From Rhodoferax sp. (GTDB taxonomy: Bacteria; Pseudomonadota; Gammaproteobacteria; Burkholderiales; Burkholderiaceae_C), in assembly GCA_020048795.1 (NCBI GenBank), contig JAIFMA010000200.1:1-14795 (forward strand): a stretch of DNA of 14,795 nucleotides, written 5' to 3'. Positions 7,701 through 13,919 of this stretch are shown one piece after another. Both the position numbers and the translations under genes were made by a program. Numbering within the stretch: the first letter of the stretch is position 1; every line of letters begins with the position of its first letter. The notes beneath the pieces were generated by a model, which did no database searches, was not told the origin of the DNA, and saw only the letters and a list, made by a program, of their open reading frames with translations.

Positions 7701-7805
7701 TTTCTCAAATTTGCCCGACAGCGGTGTCAGCGCCCGCACGATATCCTGTGCCACTGAAGGCTTCTCTGCAATGACCAATGTTTTGTTCAAAACTACGTTT
7801 TTCAT
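4785..7805 (-). CDS. topB: DNA topoisomerase III with H1-like linker and C-terminal SWIB domain
   Basis: Type IA topoisomerase of 1006 residues that cuts one DNA strand through a tyrosine and separates intertwined molecules. The Toprim domain has LVIAEKPSVAQ (residues 10-20) and NACDAGREGELIF (111-123). The catalytic tyrosine is Y340 in LTYPRTDSR. Two CxxC-type zinc fingers follow (CPNC...C and CPKC...C), then an Ala/Lys/Arg-rich linker (about 890-930) and a SWIB/MDM2-like domain (about 934-1006, with KANGLQDAANKRAI and TMFELAGIVGRHL). E. coli TopB is only about 650 residues. The ATG at 7803-7805 was chosen because MKNVVLNKTLVIAEKPS matches the family; an upstream in-frame start at 7859 adds unrelated residues and overlaps the divergent gene's leader. 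No strong ribosome-binding site is seen. Confidence 0.95.
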   Translation of the reverse strand: MKNVVLNKTLVIAEKPSVAQDIVRALTPLSGKFEKHDEFFENDTYVVSSAVGHLVEIQAPESHDIKRGKWSFAHLPVIPPHFDLKPVEKTKSRLNAVVKLAKRKDVDKLINACDAGREGELIFRLIEQYAGGARPLGKPVSRLWLQSMTPQAIRDGFGALRTNAQMQPLADAARCRSEADWLVGINGTRAMTAFNSRDGGFFLTTVGRVQTPTLSVVVEREELIRKFISRDYWEIHATFAAQAGDYPAKWFDPKWKKNADDAEIKADRLWSQREAQAIADAVRGLPASVTEESKPTSQVSPLLFDLTSLQREANGKFGFSAKTTLAIAQSLYERHKALTYPRTDSRALPEDYLPVVQQTFEMLADSGMRHLAPHARTALTNSYIKPTRRVFDNSKVSDHFAIIPTLQAPSGLSEAEQKLYDLVVRRFMAVFFPAAEYQVTTRISTVDLAAIQHNFKTEGKVLVKPGWLAIYGKEAADEVADAKDGDKGQSLVPVAPGEKVKTDSVEPKGLKTRPPARYSEATLLGAMEGAGKTVEDDELREAMQEKGLGTPATRASIIEGLIAQEYMLREGRELIPTAKAFQLMTLLRGIGVEELSQAELTGEWEYKLNQMEHGKLRRETFMNEIAAMTERMVKKAKEYDRDSVPGDYATLAAPCPNCAGIVRENYRRYTCTGADGASDGCGFSFGKTPAGRTFELAEVEQFLRQRKIGPLDGFRSKAGWPFTAEMLIKFDEETKNYKLEFDFGDDKKAEESGELVDFSAQESLGSCPKCGADIFEHGKNYVCQKSVPTDDYPTPSCDFKSGQVILQQPIERAQMQKLLATGKTDLLDKFVSMRTRRAFKAMLVWDAAAGKVNFEFAPSKFPPRKTAATPLTSVAVASKSVAGSAYGTGAKDQKGLKTAAKIAARPAARKAAAKTAVKETATKAARKAPAAGSGSTPSAALAAVIGSEPVARAQVIKQLWDYIKANGLQDAANKRAINADAKLLAVFGKPQITMFELAGIVGRHLG
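5016..5138 (-). other. Ala/Lys-rich, histone-H1-like linker of topB
   Basis: Residues about 890-930 of the topoisomerase consist almost only of Ala, Lys, Arg, Thr and Pro (for example AAKIAARPAARKAAAKTAVK), like the tails of bacterial histone-H1-like proteins and eukaryotic H1. Such tails bind DNA without sequence preference. It joins the second zinc finger region to the SWIB domain. It is low-complexity DNA, so length variation between strains is likely. Confidence 0.75.
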
Positions 7806-7810
7806 CTGAC

Positions 7811-7816
7811 TACAAT
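7811..7816 (+). promoter_or_regulatory. Possible -10 box for the SET-birA operon
   Basis: TACAAT at 7811-7816 lies 60 nt before the GTG start of the SET gene, and matches the sigma70 -10 consensus at 5 of 6 positions. A TTCAAA 19 nt upstream could serve as a weak -35, inside the topB coding start. The 71-bp gap between topB and the SET gene has no better candidate. Weak evidence. Confidence 0.3.
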
Positions 7817-7876
7817 CCCGGTTTGTCGCGGGCGCACACGCGCACCCATACGAGTTCACGATACCAAATTTTTACC

Positions 7877-8428
7877 GTGTCGAAAAAACTACCCGCACCC
7901 TCGCCCGCCCAGTCCACTACCCAGCGCCGTCGCATCCAGGTCCGCCAGTCTGGCATCCATGGCAAGGGTGTCTTTGCGATGCAGGCAATCGCTGCGGGTG
8001 ACACCATCATCGAATATGCGGGCGAGATCATCACCTGGGAAGTGGCCCAGGCGCGCCACCCGCATGACCCGAGTGACCCGAACCACACCTTTTACTTCCA
8101 CATTGATGCCACCCGGGTGATTGATGCGCTGGTGGGCGGCAATTCGTCGCGCTGGATCAACCATTCGTGTGCTGGCAACTGTGAGGCCAACCAGCAGAAC
8201 GGCCGCATTTTCATCAAGGCGCTGCGCGACATTGCGGCCGGCGAAGAGCTGCATTACGACTACGGTCTGATCATCGACGGGCGCAACACGGCCAAGCTGA
8301 AGGCCGAATACCCCTGCTGGTGTGGTGCCCCGACCTGCCGGGGCACGCTGCTGGCGCCCAAGCGCAAGCCCAGGCGCGCCTCCCAAGCCACGATGGCCAC
8401 GCCGCAAGCCGGTGCTCAGGTGGAATAG
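7877..8428 (+). CDS. SET-domain protein, probable protein-lysine methyltransferase
   Basis: A 183-residue cytosolic protein that is almost entirely a SET domain with a post-SET motif. Visible elements: GIHGKGVFA (26-34, S-adenosylmethionine loop), YAGEII (47-52), RWINHSCAGNCEA (92-104, the NHSC pseudoknot motif), GEELHYDY (122-129, with the catalytic-type tyrosine), and the zinc-binding CWCGAPTCRG (147-156) that works with the NHSC cysteine. All key residues are present, so an active lysine methyltransferase is likely; the target is unknown. The tail is basic (APKRKPRRAS). The GTG at 7877 was chosen because the 33 residues in front of it are not family-like and overlap topB. It is divergent from topB and is followed 6 nt later by birA. 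Confidence 0.88.
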   Translation: MSKKLPAPSPAQSTTQRRRIQVRQSGIHGKGVFAMQAIAAGDTIIEYAGEIITWEVAQARHPHDPSDPNHTFYFHIDATRVIDALVGGNSSRWINHSCAGNCEANQQNGRIFIKALRDIAAGEELHYDYGLIIDGRNTAKLKAEYPCWCGAPTCRGTLLAPKRKPRRASQATMATPQAGAQVE

Positions 8429-8434
8429 CCCGTG

Positions 8435-9244
8435 ATGCCACAAGTCCAAGCCGTTCACTGGCCCGCCGAGGACATCTGGCAGGCGGTGGCCCCCCTGTTG
8501 CCGGGCTTCACGGTGGAAGCATTGCCCAGCATCGATTCGACCAACGAAGAGCTGATGCGCCGCTCACACGCCGGGCAAACCGAGCCCTGCTTGCTGGTGG
8601 CCGAGCAGCAAAGTGCCGGGCGCGGGCGACTCGGACGGCAATGGCACAGCGTCACGCAGCAGGGGCCGGTCAATCTGACGTTTTCGCTGGGTTTGCCGCT
8701 GGCACCCAAAGACTGGTCCGGCTTGTCGCTGGCAGTTGGCTTGAGCCTGGCACAAAGCCTGCACCCCGAAATCCGGCTCAAGTGGCCCAATGACCTGTGG
8801 TGGCGGGACCGCAAGCTGGCCGGCATTCTGCTGGAGACGGTCAGTTGGGGCGGTGTCGGACCGAGTCGTTACGTCGTGATCGGGGTCGGTCTGAACATCC
8901 ATCGGCCGACACTTGCGGGCCTGGCGACCGAGCCCGCCGGACTGGTTGAACTGCTGCCTGGCATCGATGCGGCGCGGGCGCTGAGCCAACTGGCCTTGCC
9001 TTTGGTGCAAACCATTCAGACCTTCGAAGCGCAGGGTTTTGCGCCATTCCAGGCTGATTTCAACGCCCGGGATGCGCTGGCGCAAGCGGCGGTCAACCTG
9101 AGTGATGGCCTGCAAGGCATTGCGCTAGGCGTGGACGCCACCGGGGCCTTGCGCTTGCAGACCGCCCCGGGTGTCGTGCAACGGGTGATCAGCGCCGAGG
9201 TCAGTGTGCGACCGCAGCACGCACCCCGCCGCGCTGGCGCTTAA
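8435..9244 (+). CDS. birA: Biotin-[acetyl-CoA-carboxylase] ligase, no DNA-binding domain
   Basis: Activates biotin to biotinoyl-AMP and transfers it to the carrier lysine of acetyl-CoA carboxylase. The 269-residue protein shows the biotin-binding GRGRLGRQW (62-70), KWPNDLWW (116-123) with the active-site lysine, KLAGILLE (127-134) and GVGLNIHRP, followed by the small C-terminal domain. The N-terminal helix-turn-helix of E. coli BirA is absent, so it is an enzyme and not a repressor. The start is ATG 8435 or the adjacent GTG 8432; AGGTGG, inside the end of the SET gene, is the probable ribosome-binding site. Its closeness to the SET gene suggests translational coupling. Confidence 0.94.
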   Translation: MPQVQAVHWPAEDIWQAVAPLLPGFTVEALPSIDSTNEELMRRSHAGQTEPCLLVAEQQSAGRGRLGRQWHSVTQQGPVNLTFSLGLPLAPKDWSGLSLAVGLSLAQSLHPEIRLKWPNDLWWRDRKLAGILLETVSWGGVGPSRYVVIGVGLNIHRPTLAGLATEPAGLVELLPGIDAARALSQLALPLVQTIQTFEAQGFAPFQADFNARDALAQAAVNLSDGLQGIALGVDATGALRLQTAPGVVQRVISAEVSVRPQHAPRRAGA

Positions 9245-9255
9245 GTGAGTCTGAC

Positions 9256-9933
9256 ATGTTGCGGCTGGTGGTACTGATACTCTTGCTGTTCAATGCGGTG
9301 TACCTGGCCTGGGGTCAGGGCTGGTTGCTGGCCTACGGCTGGGGGCCGACTTCACAAAGCGAGCCACAGCGACTGGGGCAACAGATCAGGCCACAGGCGC
9401 TGGAGCTGATCAGTGACGCGGCGGCGGTCCGTGCGCTTGCCGCCCCATCGACGCTGCACCCGGCGGTGTGCCTGCAAAGTGTCTGGTTGAGCGCCGAGCA
9501 GGCTGCCGGTGTTCGCCAGGTGCTGCAAGCCAGTTGGCCGCCCGATGCCTGGACGCTGGACCGCATGGAAGCGTCCGAGCAATGGATCATCTACATGGGC
9601 AAGTTTGCCAATCCAGCCGAGCTGGCCAAGAAGCGCACGCAATTGGACAGTCTGCGCCTGACCTTTTATCCGCTGGGCAATACCGCGCTGGAACCGGGCT
9701 TGTCGCTTGGGGTGTATGCATCGCAGCAGCAGGCTGACGAAGCGCTGGAGGCACTCAAGCTACGGGGTGTGCGCACCGCCCGTGTGCTGCAGGACAGCGC
9801 TGCCGCTGCGGCTTATCGTTTGCACCTGCCCGCCGTGGACGAGGCCCTGCAAAAACAGTTGACACCCGTCAGGGCAGCACTGGCGGGCAAAGCGCTGGAG
9901 CCTTGTCGCGCGGCCCCGTCTCAATCACCCTGA
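9256..9933 (+). CDS. Membrane-anchored SPOR-like protein
   Basis: A 225-residue protein with an N-terminal membrane anchor or uncleaved signal (MLRLVVLILLLFNAVYLAWG) and a periplasmic remainder. Residues about 108-185 (QWIIYMGKFANPAELAKKRT through GVYASQQQADEALEALKLRG and VLQ) have the two-repeat form of a SPOR domain, a fold that binds denuded peptidoglycan at division sites. Proteins of this kind sit next to birA in many betaproteobacteria, often after coaX (type III pantothenate kinase); here it follows birA by 11 nt with no coaX between. Two cysteines (C72 and one near the C-terminus) could form a disulfide. Function is inferred from the domain only. Confidence 0.75.
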   Translation: MLRLVVLILLLFNAVYLAWGQGWLLAYGWGPTSQSEPQRLGQQIRPQALELISDAAAVRALAAPSTLHPAVCLQSVWLSAEQAAGVRQVLQASWPPDAWTLDRMEASEQWIIYMGKFANPAELAKKRTQLDSLRLTFYPLGNTALEPGLSLGVYASQQQADEALEALKLRGVRTARVLQDSAAAAAYRLHLPAVDEALQKQLTPVRAALAGKALEPCRAAPSQSP

Positions 9934-9950
9934 GGACTGGTTCGCTCAGG
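9929..9950. terminator. Weak hairpin between convergent genes
   Basis: CCTGAG (9929-9934) and CTCAGG (9945-9950) form a 6-bp stem with a 10-nt loop that includes both stop codons of the convergent SPOR and kinase genes. It has no T-run on either side, so termination is uncertain. It is the only symmetrical structure in the 12-bp gap. Confidence 0.25.
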
Positions 9951-11406
9951 ACGACGGATCGGTCTCTTCCTCCGGGCTGGCGGTGAAACGCACCACAAAG
10001 CGTGCGCCGGGCGGTGTCTGCCCCGGATGGCAGTCCTCCAGGCTGACGGTGGCGCTGTGCTGATGGGCAATCTCCAGCACGATCGGCAGGCCCAGGCCCG
10101 AGCCATCGGCCTCGGTTCCCAGCGCACGGTAAAACGGCTGGAAGATCAGTTCCCGTTCCGCCTCGGGAACGCCTGGCCCCGAGTCTTCCACCTGTAGCAC
10201 CAGGGTGCGGCCAAACGGGTCAGTCAGCACACGGGCAGTGATGATGCCCGGTTTTCCCAGGCTTGAGGGGGTGTAGTTGATGGCGTTGTCGACCAGGTTG
10301 CGCACCAGTTCCTTGATCAGTGTGGCATTGGCCAGGATGGTGCAGCCGGGCGTGCCAGCCGGCGTGCCTTCATAGCCCAGGTCAATGTGCTTTTCGAGCG
10401 CAAACGGCACACAGTCACGCACCACCGACATGCACAGTTCAGCCAGGTCACAATGCGTGCGTGACATCGCCGAGCCACTGCTCTCGGCCCGCGCCAGCGC
10501 CAGCAACTGATTGACGCTGTGGGTGGCGCGTATGCTGGCGCGGCCAATCTGGCGCAGCGAGTGTTTCAGGTCTTCGGCGCTGGCCCCTTCGCGCTGGGCC
10601 AGATCGGCCTGCATGCGCAAACCCGCCAGCGGGGTTTTGAGCTGGTGCGCAGCATCGGCCAGAAAGCGTTTTTGGGTGGCGATTGAATCGGTCAGTCGCA
10701 GCAGCAGGTCGTTGACCGATTCAACCAGCGGCGTTACCTCCAGCGGCACGGCCTGGGCATCAATCGGACTCAGATCGTCAGGCTTGCGCGCGCGGATGCG
10801 CTCTTCGAGCTGGTTCAAGGGCTTGATCGCCTGCACCAGCGCCAGCCAGACCAGCAACACTGCCATGGGCAGAATGACAAACTGCGGCAACATCACACCC
10901 TTGACGATTTCGGTCGCCAGTACCGATCGTTTCTCAAGGGTTTCAGCCACCTGCACCAAGGCCGGCTTGGCGTTGTCCAGCGGCAACGTGACCCAGGTGT
11001 AGGCCACCTTGACATCAAAGCCCTTGACCACATCGTCGCGGATGCGCACTTCATCGGGCACGATTTTCTCGTCGACGGGGGGGGGTGGCAGTTCGCGCTC
11101 CCCGCTCAGAAATTCGCCGCGCGACCCCAGCACCTGGTAATACACCGTGTCGGAGTCGTCGGCACGCAACAGTTCGCGCGCCGGCCGCGGCAGGGCAAAC
11201 TCGGCTCGTCCGCGCTTGATGCTGATGAGCTGCGCCATGGCCCGCGCGTTGTACTCCAGCGCCCGATCAAACGGTTTGCCGGCAATCCCCTGGGCCACCA
11301 GCCAGGTCAGCACCAGACTCACCGGCCACAGCAGCAGCAGCGGTGTCAGCATCCAGTCCAGAATTTCGCCAAACAGCGAGCGCTGTTCGCGATGAAAGAT
11401 GTTCAC
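9946..11406 (-). CDS. Sensor histidine kinase, TctE-like
   Basis: Inner-membrane sensor of a two-component system, 486 residues from the GTG start. It has a first membrane helix (LTPLLLLWPVSLVLTWLVA, about residues 21-39), a periplasmic 2CSK_N-type sensor region (about 40-165), a second helix (about 174-193), a HAMP-like linker, the H-box FLADAAHQLKTPLAGLRMQA with the phospho-histidine near residue 254, the N-box LVRNLVDNAINYTP, and the G boxes VEDSGPGVP and GSGLGLPIV. A TTG further upstream (11427) is possible. The GTG at 11404-11406 is preferred because it gives VNIFHREQRSLFGEILDWML, as in relatives, and a 4-nt GTGA overlap with the regulator gene. The signal is unknown: no tricarboxylate transport genes are nearby. 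Confidence 0.9.
   Translation of the reverse strand: MNIFHREQRSLFGEILDWMLTPLLLLWPVSLVLTWLVAQGIAGKPFDRALEYNARAMAQLISIKRGRAEFALPRPARELLRADDSDTVYYQVLGSRGEFLSGERELPPPPVDEKIVPDEVRIRDDVVKGFDVKVAYTWVTLPLDNAKPALVQVAETLEKRSVLATEIVKGVMLPQFVILPMAVLLVWLALVQAIKPLNQLEERIRARKPDDLSPIDAQAVPLEVTPLVESVNDLLLRLTDSIATQKRFLADAAHQLKTPLAGLRMQADLAQREGASAEDLKHSLRQIGRASIRATHSVNQLLALARAESSGSAMSRTHCDLAELCMSVVRDCVPFALEKHIDLGYEGTPAGTPGCTILANATLIKELVRNLVDNAINYTPSSLGKPGIITARVLTDPFGRTLVLQVEDSGPGVPEAERELIFQPFYRALGTEADGSGLGLPIVLEIAHQHSATVSLEDCHPGQTPPGARFVVRFTASPEEETDPSS
11077..11085 (-). repeat. Run of nine C in the sensor-kinase coding strand
   Basis: Nine G on the plus strand (nine C in the coding strand) encode most of the PPPP in ELPPPPVDEK of the periplasmic sensor region. 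Homopolymers of this length can slip during replication; gain or loss of one base would truncate the kinase before its catalytic domains. Confidence 0.85.
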
Positions 11407-12077
11407 CCGGGGATTTTTTCCAGGCAATAACCCAGCCCCCGCACGGTGGCAATGCGGATCGGGCCTTTTTCGATTTTCTTGCGCAGGCGGTGGATATAAA
11501 CCTCAATGGCGTTGTTGCTGACCTCTTCGCCCCATTCGCACAGGCGCTCCACCAGTTGGTCCTTGCTGACCAGGCGGCCGGCGCGCTGCAGCAGCACTTC
11601 GAGCAGACCGAGTTCACGCGCCGACAGTTCCACCATCACGCCATCAATGGTTGCCACCCTGCCGCCCTGGTCGTAAATCAGCGGGCCGTGCTTGATGGTG
11701 CTGCTGGCCGCACCCATGCCACGGCGGCTCAGGGCGCGCACCCGCGCCTCAAGCTCCTGCAGGCTAAAGGGTTTGGCCATGTAGTCATCGGCACCATAGT
11801 CCAGGCCTTTGACGCGCTCCTCGACGCTGTCGGCCGCCGTCAAAATCAGCACCGGCACCGATGAGCCGCGCGCGCGCAATTTTTTCAGCACCTCCAGGCC
11901 ATGCATTTTGGGCAGGCCCAGGTCCAGAATCAGCAAATCAAACTCGGTGTTGGTCATCAGTGCGGCATCGGCCTCGGTGCCGCTGGCCACATGGTCGACC
12001 GCGGCACCGGAACTGCGCAAGCTTCGCAGCAATCCGTCGGCCAATACCTGGTCATCCTCGGCAATCAATATTCGCAT
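11403..12077 (-). CDS. OmpR/PhoB-type response regulator (TctD/QseB-like)
   Basis: Transcription factor partner of the adjacent kinase, 224 residues. Receiver domain: acidic pocket E7-D8-D9 (MRILIAEDD), phospho-acceptor D52 in LLILDLGLPKMHG, T80 and K102 in YMAKPF. Winged-helix DNA-binding domain, about residues 128-221, with RLVSKDQLVERL, the recognition helix NNAIEVYIHRLRKKI and the wing VRGLGYCLEK. The ATG at 12075-12077 fits the family start; GAAAG serves as a weak ribosome-binding site. It is translated first, with the kinase gene overlapping its stop. The marR gene lies 74 nt upstream on the same strand, so readthrough is possible. Confidence 0.94.
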   Translation of the reverse strand: MRILIAEDDQVLADGLLRSLRSSGAAVDHVASGTEADAALMTNTEFDLLILDLGLPKMHGLEVLKKLRARGSSVPVLILTAADSVEERVKGLDYGADDYMAKPFSLQELEARVRALSRRGMGAASSTIKHGPLIYDQGGRVATIDGVMVELSARELGLLEVLLQRAGRLVSKDQLVERLCEWGEEVSNNAIEVYIHRLRKKIEKGPIRIATVRGLGYCLEKIPG

Positions 12078-12151
12078 GGTGGCTTTCTATGGTCGGGGCC
12101 GTCTGGCCTCCGGGGTTGTGGCGTTAGGCGCTTGGTGTGTTCAAAACCATT

Positions 12152-12637
12152 TTATGCGGCGTAAGCTTCAAGTCCGATGGCAATCACAGTGGCCACTTGC
12201 AAGCCGAGCTCGGCGCGCAATTCTGCTTCGGCCTGGTTGACGGCTTTCTCAAACGCAGCCAGCCAGGCCAGCCCGGTGGCGGTGAACACCACCTGGCGTG
12301 CCCGTGCGTCGTGCGGATCGTTTTGGCGCTGCACCAAGCCCCAGGCGGCGCACTGGTCCACCAGTTTGCCCATGCCTTGTTTGCTGATGCCCGCCAGTCT
12401 GGCCAACTCGGTCAGACGCGAGCCGCCTAGCGCCAGATGCCGGGTGATGTGGATGTGCGAGGCGGTCAGGTGGCCACGCGCCGCCAGGTTGCTCAATGCC
12501 AGCGGCATCTGATCGTTACTGGCCATCAAGGCCAGCACGCGCGCATCAAAACGTTGCGAAGCCAAGGCCAGCCAGCGCCCCAGGTGGGTCTGCCGCCAGC
12601 CGCTATCGGGCGAGCTTGCAGGCAAGGTTTCAGTCAT
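12152..12637 (-). CDS. MarR-family transcriptional regulator
   Basis: A 161-residue winged helix-turn-helix regulator. The central part LTASHIHITRHL, then SRLTELARLAGISKQGMGKLVDQC (helix-turn-helix) and the wing with NDPHDARARQVVFTATG are typical of MarR proteins. The ATG at 12635-12637 is taken as start; a GTG at 12664 would add nine residues and place a strong palindrome inside the gene. That 27-bp palindrome sits directly at the start and probably is the gene's own operator. Ligand and targets are unknown. It is divergent from recA and precedes the two-component genes on the same strand. ISKQGMGKLVD suggests a member of the subgroup with strict helix-3 recognition, but nothing more specific can be said. 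Confidence 0.9.
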   Translation of the reverse strand: MTETLPASSPDSGWRQTHLGRWLALASQRFDARVLALMASNDQMPLALSNLAARGHLTASHIHITRHLALGGSRLTELARLAGISKQGMGKLVDQCAAWGLVQRQNDPHDARARQVVFTATGLAWLAAFEKAVNQAEAELRAELGLQVATVIAIGLEAYAA

Positions 12638-12663
12638 GGTCAAATGGTAAACCAAATTGACCA
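12637..12663. promoter_or_regulatory. Candidate MarR operator, TGGTCAA-N13-TTGACCA
   Basis: Perfect 7-bp arms TGGTCAA (12637-12643) and TTGACCA (12657-12663) are separated by 13 nt, inside which TGGT and ACCA form a second, inner dyad. The size and symmetry suit a MarR dimer. It covers the leader of marR up to the A of its ATG, so autorepression is the natural expectation. It ends 13 bp before the recA -35 box. The palindrome is seen; binding is inferred. Confidence 0.6.
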
Positions 12664-12676
12664 CAAAAAGTATTTT

Positions 12677-12705
12677 TTGATTTCAAGTTTGCTCTAAACT
12701 ACTGT
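12677..12705 (+). promoter_or_regulatory. recA sigma70 promoter
   Basis: TTGATT at 12677-12682 and TACTGT at 12700-12705 are separated by exactly 17 nt. The -10 overlaps the LexA box, so LexA would block polymerase. The expected transcript start is near 12712, leaving a leader of about 70 nt. Confidence 0.75.
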
Positions 12706-12719
12706 TCAAGCATCCAGTC
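12700..12719. promoter_or_regulatory. LexA (SOS) box of recA
   Basis: TACTGTTCAAGCATCCAGTC contains the invariant CTG-N10-CAG of the gammaproteobacterial/betaproteobacterial LexA box (12702-12717), with flanking TA before CTG and T after CAG. Position over the -10 box of recA is as expected for an SOS-repressed promoter. Confidence 0.85.
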
Positions 12720-12768
12720 TGTTGTTAAAAACAGAGGGTGCCACTAACCACCAACCCGTTACAACTTC

Positions 12769-12773
12769 AGGAG
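12769..12773 (+). promoter_or_regulatory. recA ribosome-binding site
   Basis: AGGAG, 7 nt before the ATG at 12781. It is the clearest Shine-Dalgarno sequence in the window and fixes the recA start. Confidence 0.85.
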
Positions 12774-12780
12774 AAAAGCC

Positions 12781-13863
12781 ATGGACGCACCCGTCAAAGC
12801 CCTCACCCCCGCCAACGCCGAAAAAGCCAAAGCACTACAGGTCGCGCTGGCTCAAATTGAGAAACAGTTTGGCAAAGGTACCATCATGCGCCTGGGCGAA
12901 GGCGAGGTGATTGAAGACATTCAGGTGGTATCCACCGGCTCGCTGGGCCTGGACATCGCCCTGGGCGTGGGCGGCCTGCCGCGCGGCCGAGTGGTTGAAA
13001 TCTATGGGCCGGAATCCTCCGGCAAAACCACACTGACACTGCAGGTAATTGCCGAAATGCAAAAAACCGGCGGCCAGTGCGCTTTTATCGATGCCGAGCA
13101 TGCACTTGACATTCAATACGCGCAAAACTTGGGTGTCAACCTGCAAGATCTGCTGATCAGCCAGCCCGACACCGGCGAGCAGGCGCTGGAGATCGTGGAC
13201 AGCCTGGTGCGCTCTGGCGCGGTCGATCTGATCGTCGTTGATTCGGTGGCAGCACTGACCCCGAAAGCCGAACTGGAAGGTGAAATGGGCGACAGTTTGC
13301 CCGGGCTGCAAGCCCGCCTGATGAGCCAGGCGCTGCGCAAACTCACCGCCCACATCAAAAAAACCAACTGCATGGTGGTGTTCATCAACCAGATCCGCAT
13401 GAAGATCGGCGTGATGTTTGGCTCACCCGAGACCACCACAGGTGGCAATGCGCTGAAGTTTTACGCCTCGGTACGCCTGGACATCCGCCGCACCGGTACC
13501 ATCAAAAAGGGCGATGAAGCCATCGGCAACGAAACCAAGGTGAAAGTGGTCAAAAACAAGGTCGCCCCACCTTTCAAAACCGCCGAATTTGACATTCTGT
13601 TTGGTCAAGGCATCAGTCGCGAGGGCGAAATCATCGACATGGGTGTCAACGCCAATATCCTCGACAAGTCCGGTGCCTGGTACGCCTACAACGGCGAAAA
13701 AATTGGCCAGGGCCGTGACAACGCCCGTGAGTTCCTGAAAGAAAACCCCGAGCTGTCGCGCGAGATTGAAAACAAGGTGCGGGTCTCGCTGGGTATTCCG
13801 CTGTTGGCAGGCAGCGAGTCAGCCGAAGTTGCCACCAAAGTCACAAGTAAAAAGACCTCCTAG
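12781..13863 (+). CDS. recA: Recombinase RecA
   Basis: Forms ATP-dependent filaments on single-stranded DNA, pairs homologous strands and triggers LexA self-cleavage. The 360-residue protein has the Walker A motif GPESSGKTT (76-84), Walker B LIVVD (150-154), DNA-binding loop L1 EGEMGDS (166-172) and loop L2 FGSPETTTGGNALKF (213-227), NQIRMKIGVMFG, and a C-terminal domain with a short tail (KVTSKKTS) less acidic than that of E. coli RecA. Its promoter, LexA box and ribosome-binding site are all visible. recX follows 56 nt downstream without a terminator, so both are likely on one SOS-induced transcript. Confidence 0.99.
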   Translation: MDAPVKALTPANAEKAKALQVALAQIEKQFGKGTIMRLGEGEVIEDIQVVSTGSLGLDIALGVGGLPRGRVVEIYGPESSGKTTLTLQVIAEMQKTGGQCAFIDAEHALDIQYAQNLGVNLQDLLISQPDTGEQALEIVDSLVRSGAVDLIVVDSVAALTPKAELEGEMGDSLPGLQARLMSQALRKLTAHIKKTNCMVVFINQIRMKIGVMFGSPETTTGGNALKFYASVRLDIRRTGTIKKGDEAIGNETKVKVVKNKVAPPFKTAEFDILFGQGISREGEIIDMGVNANILDKSGAWYAYNGEKIGQGRDNAREFLKENPELSREIENKVRVSLGIPLLAGSESAEVATKVTSKKTS

Positions 13864-13919
13864 CCCATATCTGAATTAGGGTTACAACTATTTAAAACAT
13901 AGCAATCTAGGTCAGCAAG

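Noticed and set aside
9946..12077. Tricarboxylate uptake control (tctDE proper)
   Set aside because: The kinase and regulator resemble TctE/TctD in architecture, but no tctABC transporter genes are in the window, so a specific signal cannot be assigned.
13864..13919. Terminator between recA and recX
   Set aside because: The 56-bp AT-rich gap has no GC stem followed by a T-run; cotranscription is more likely.
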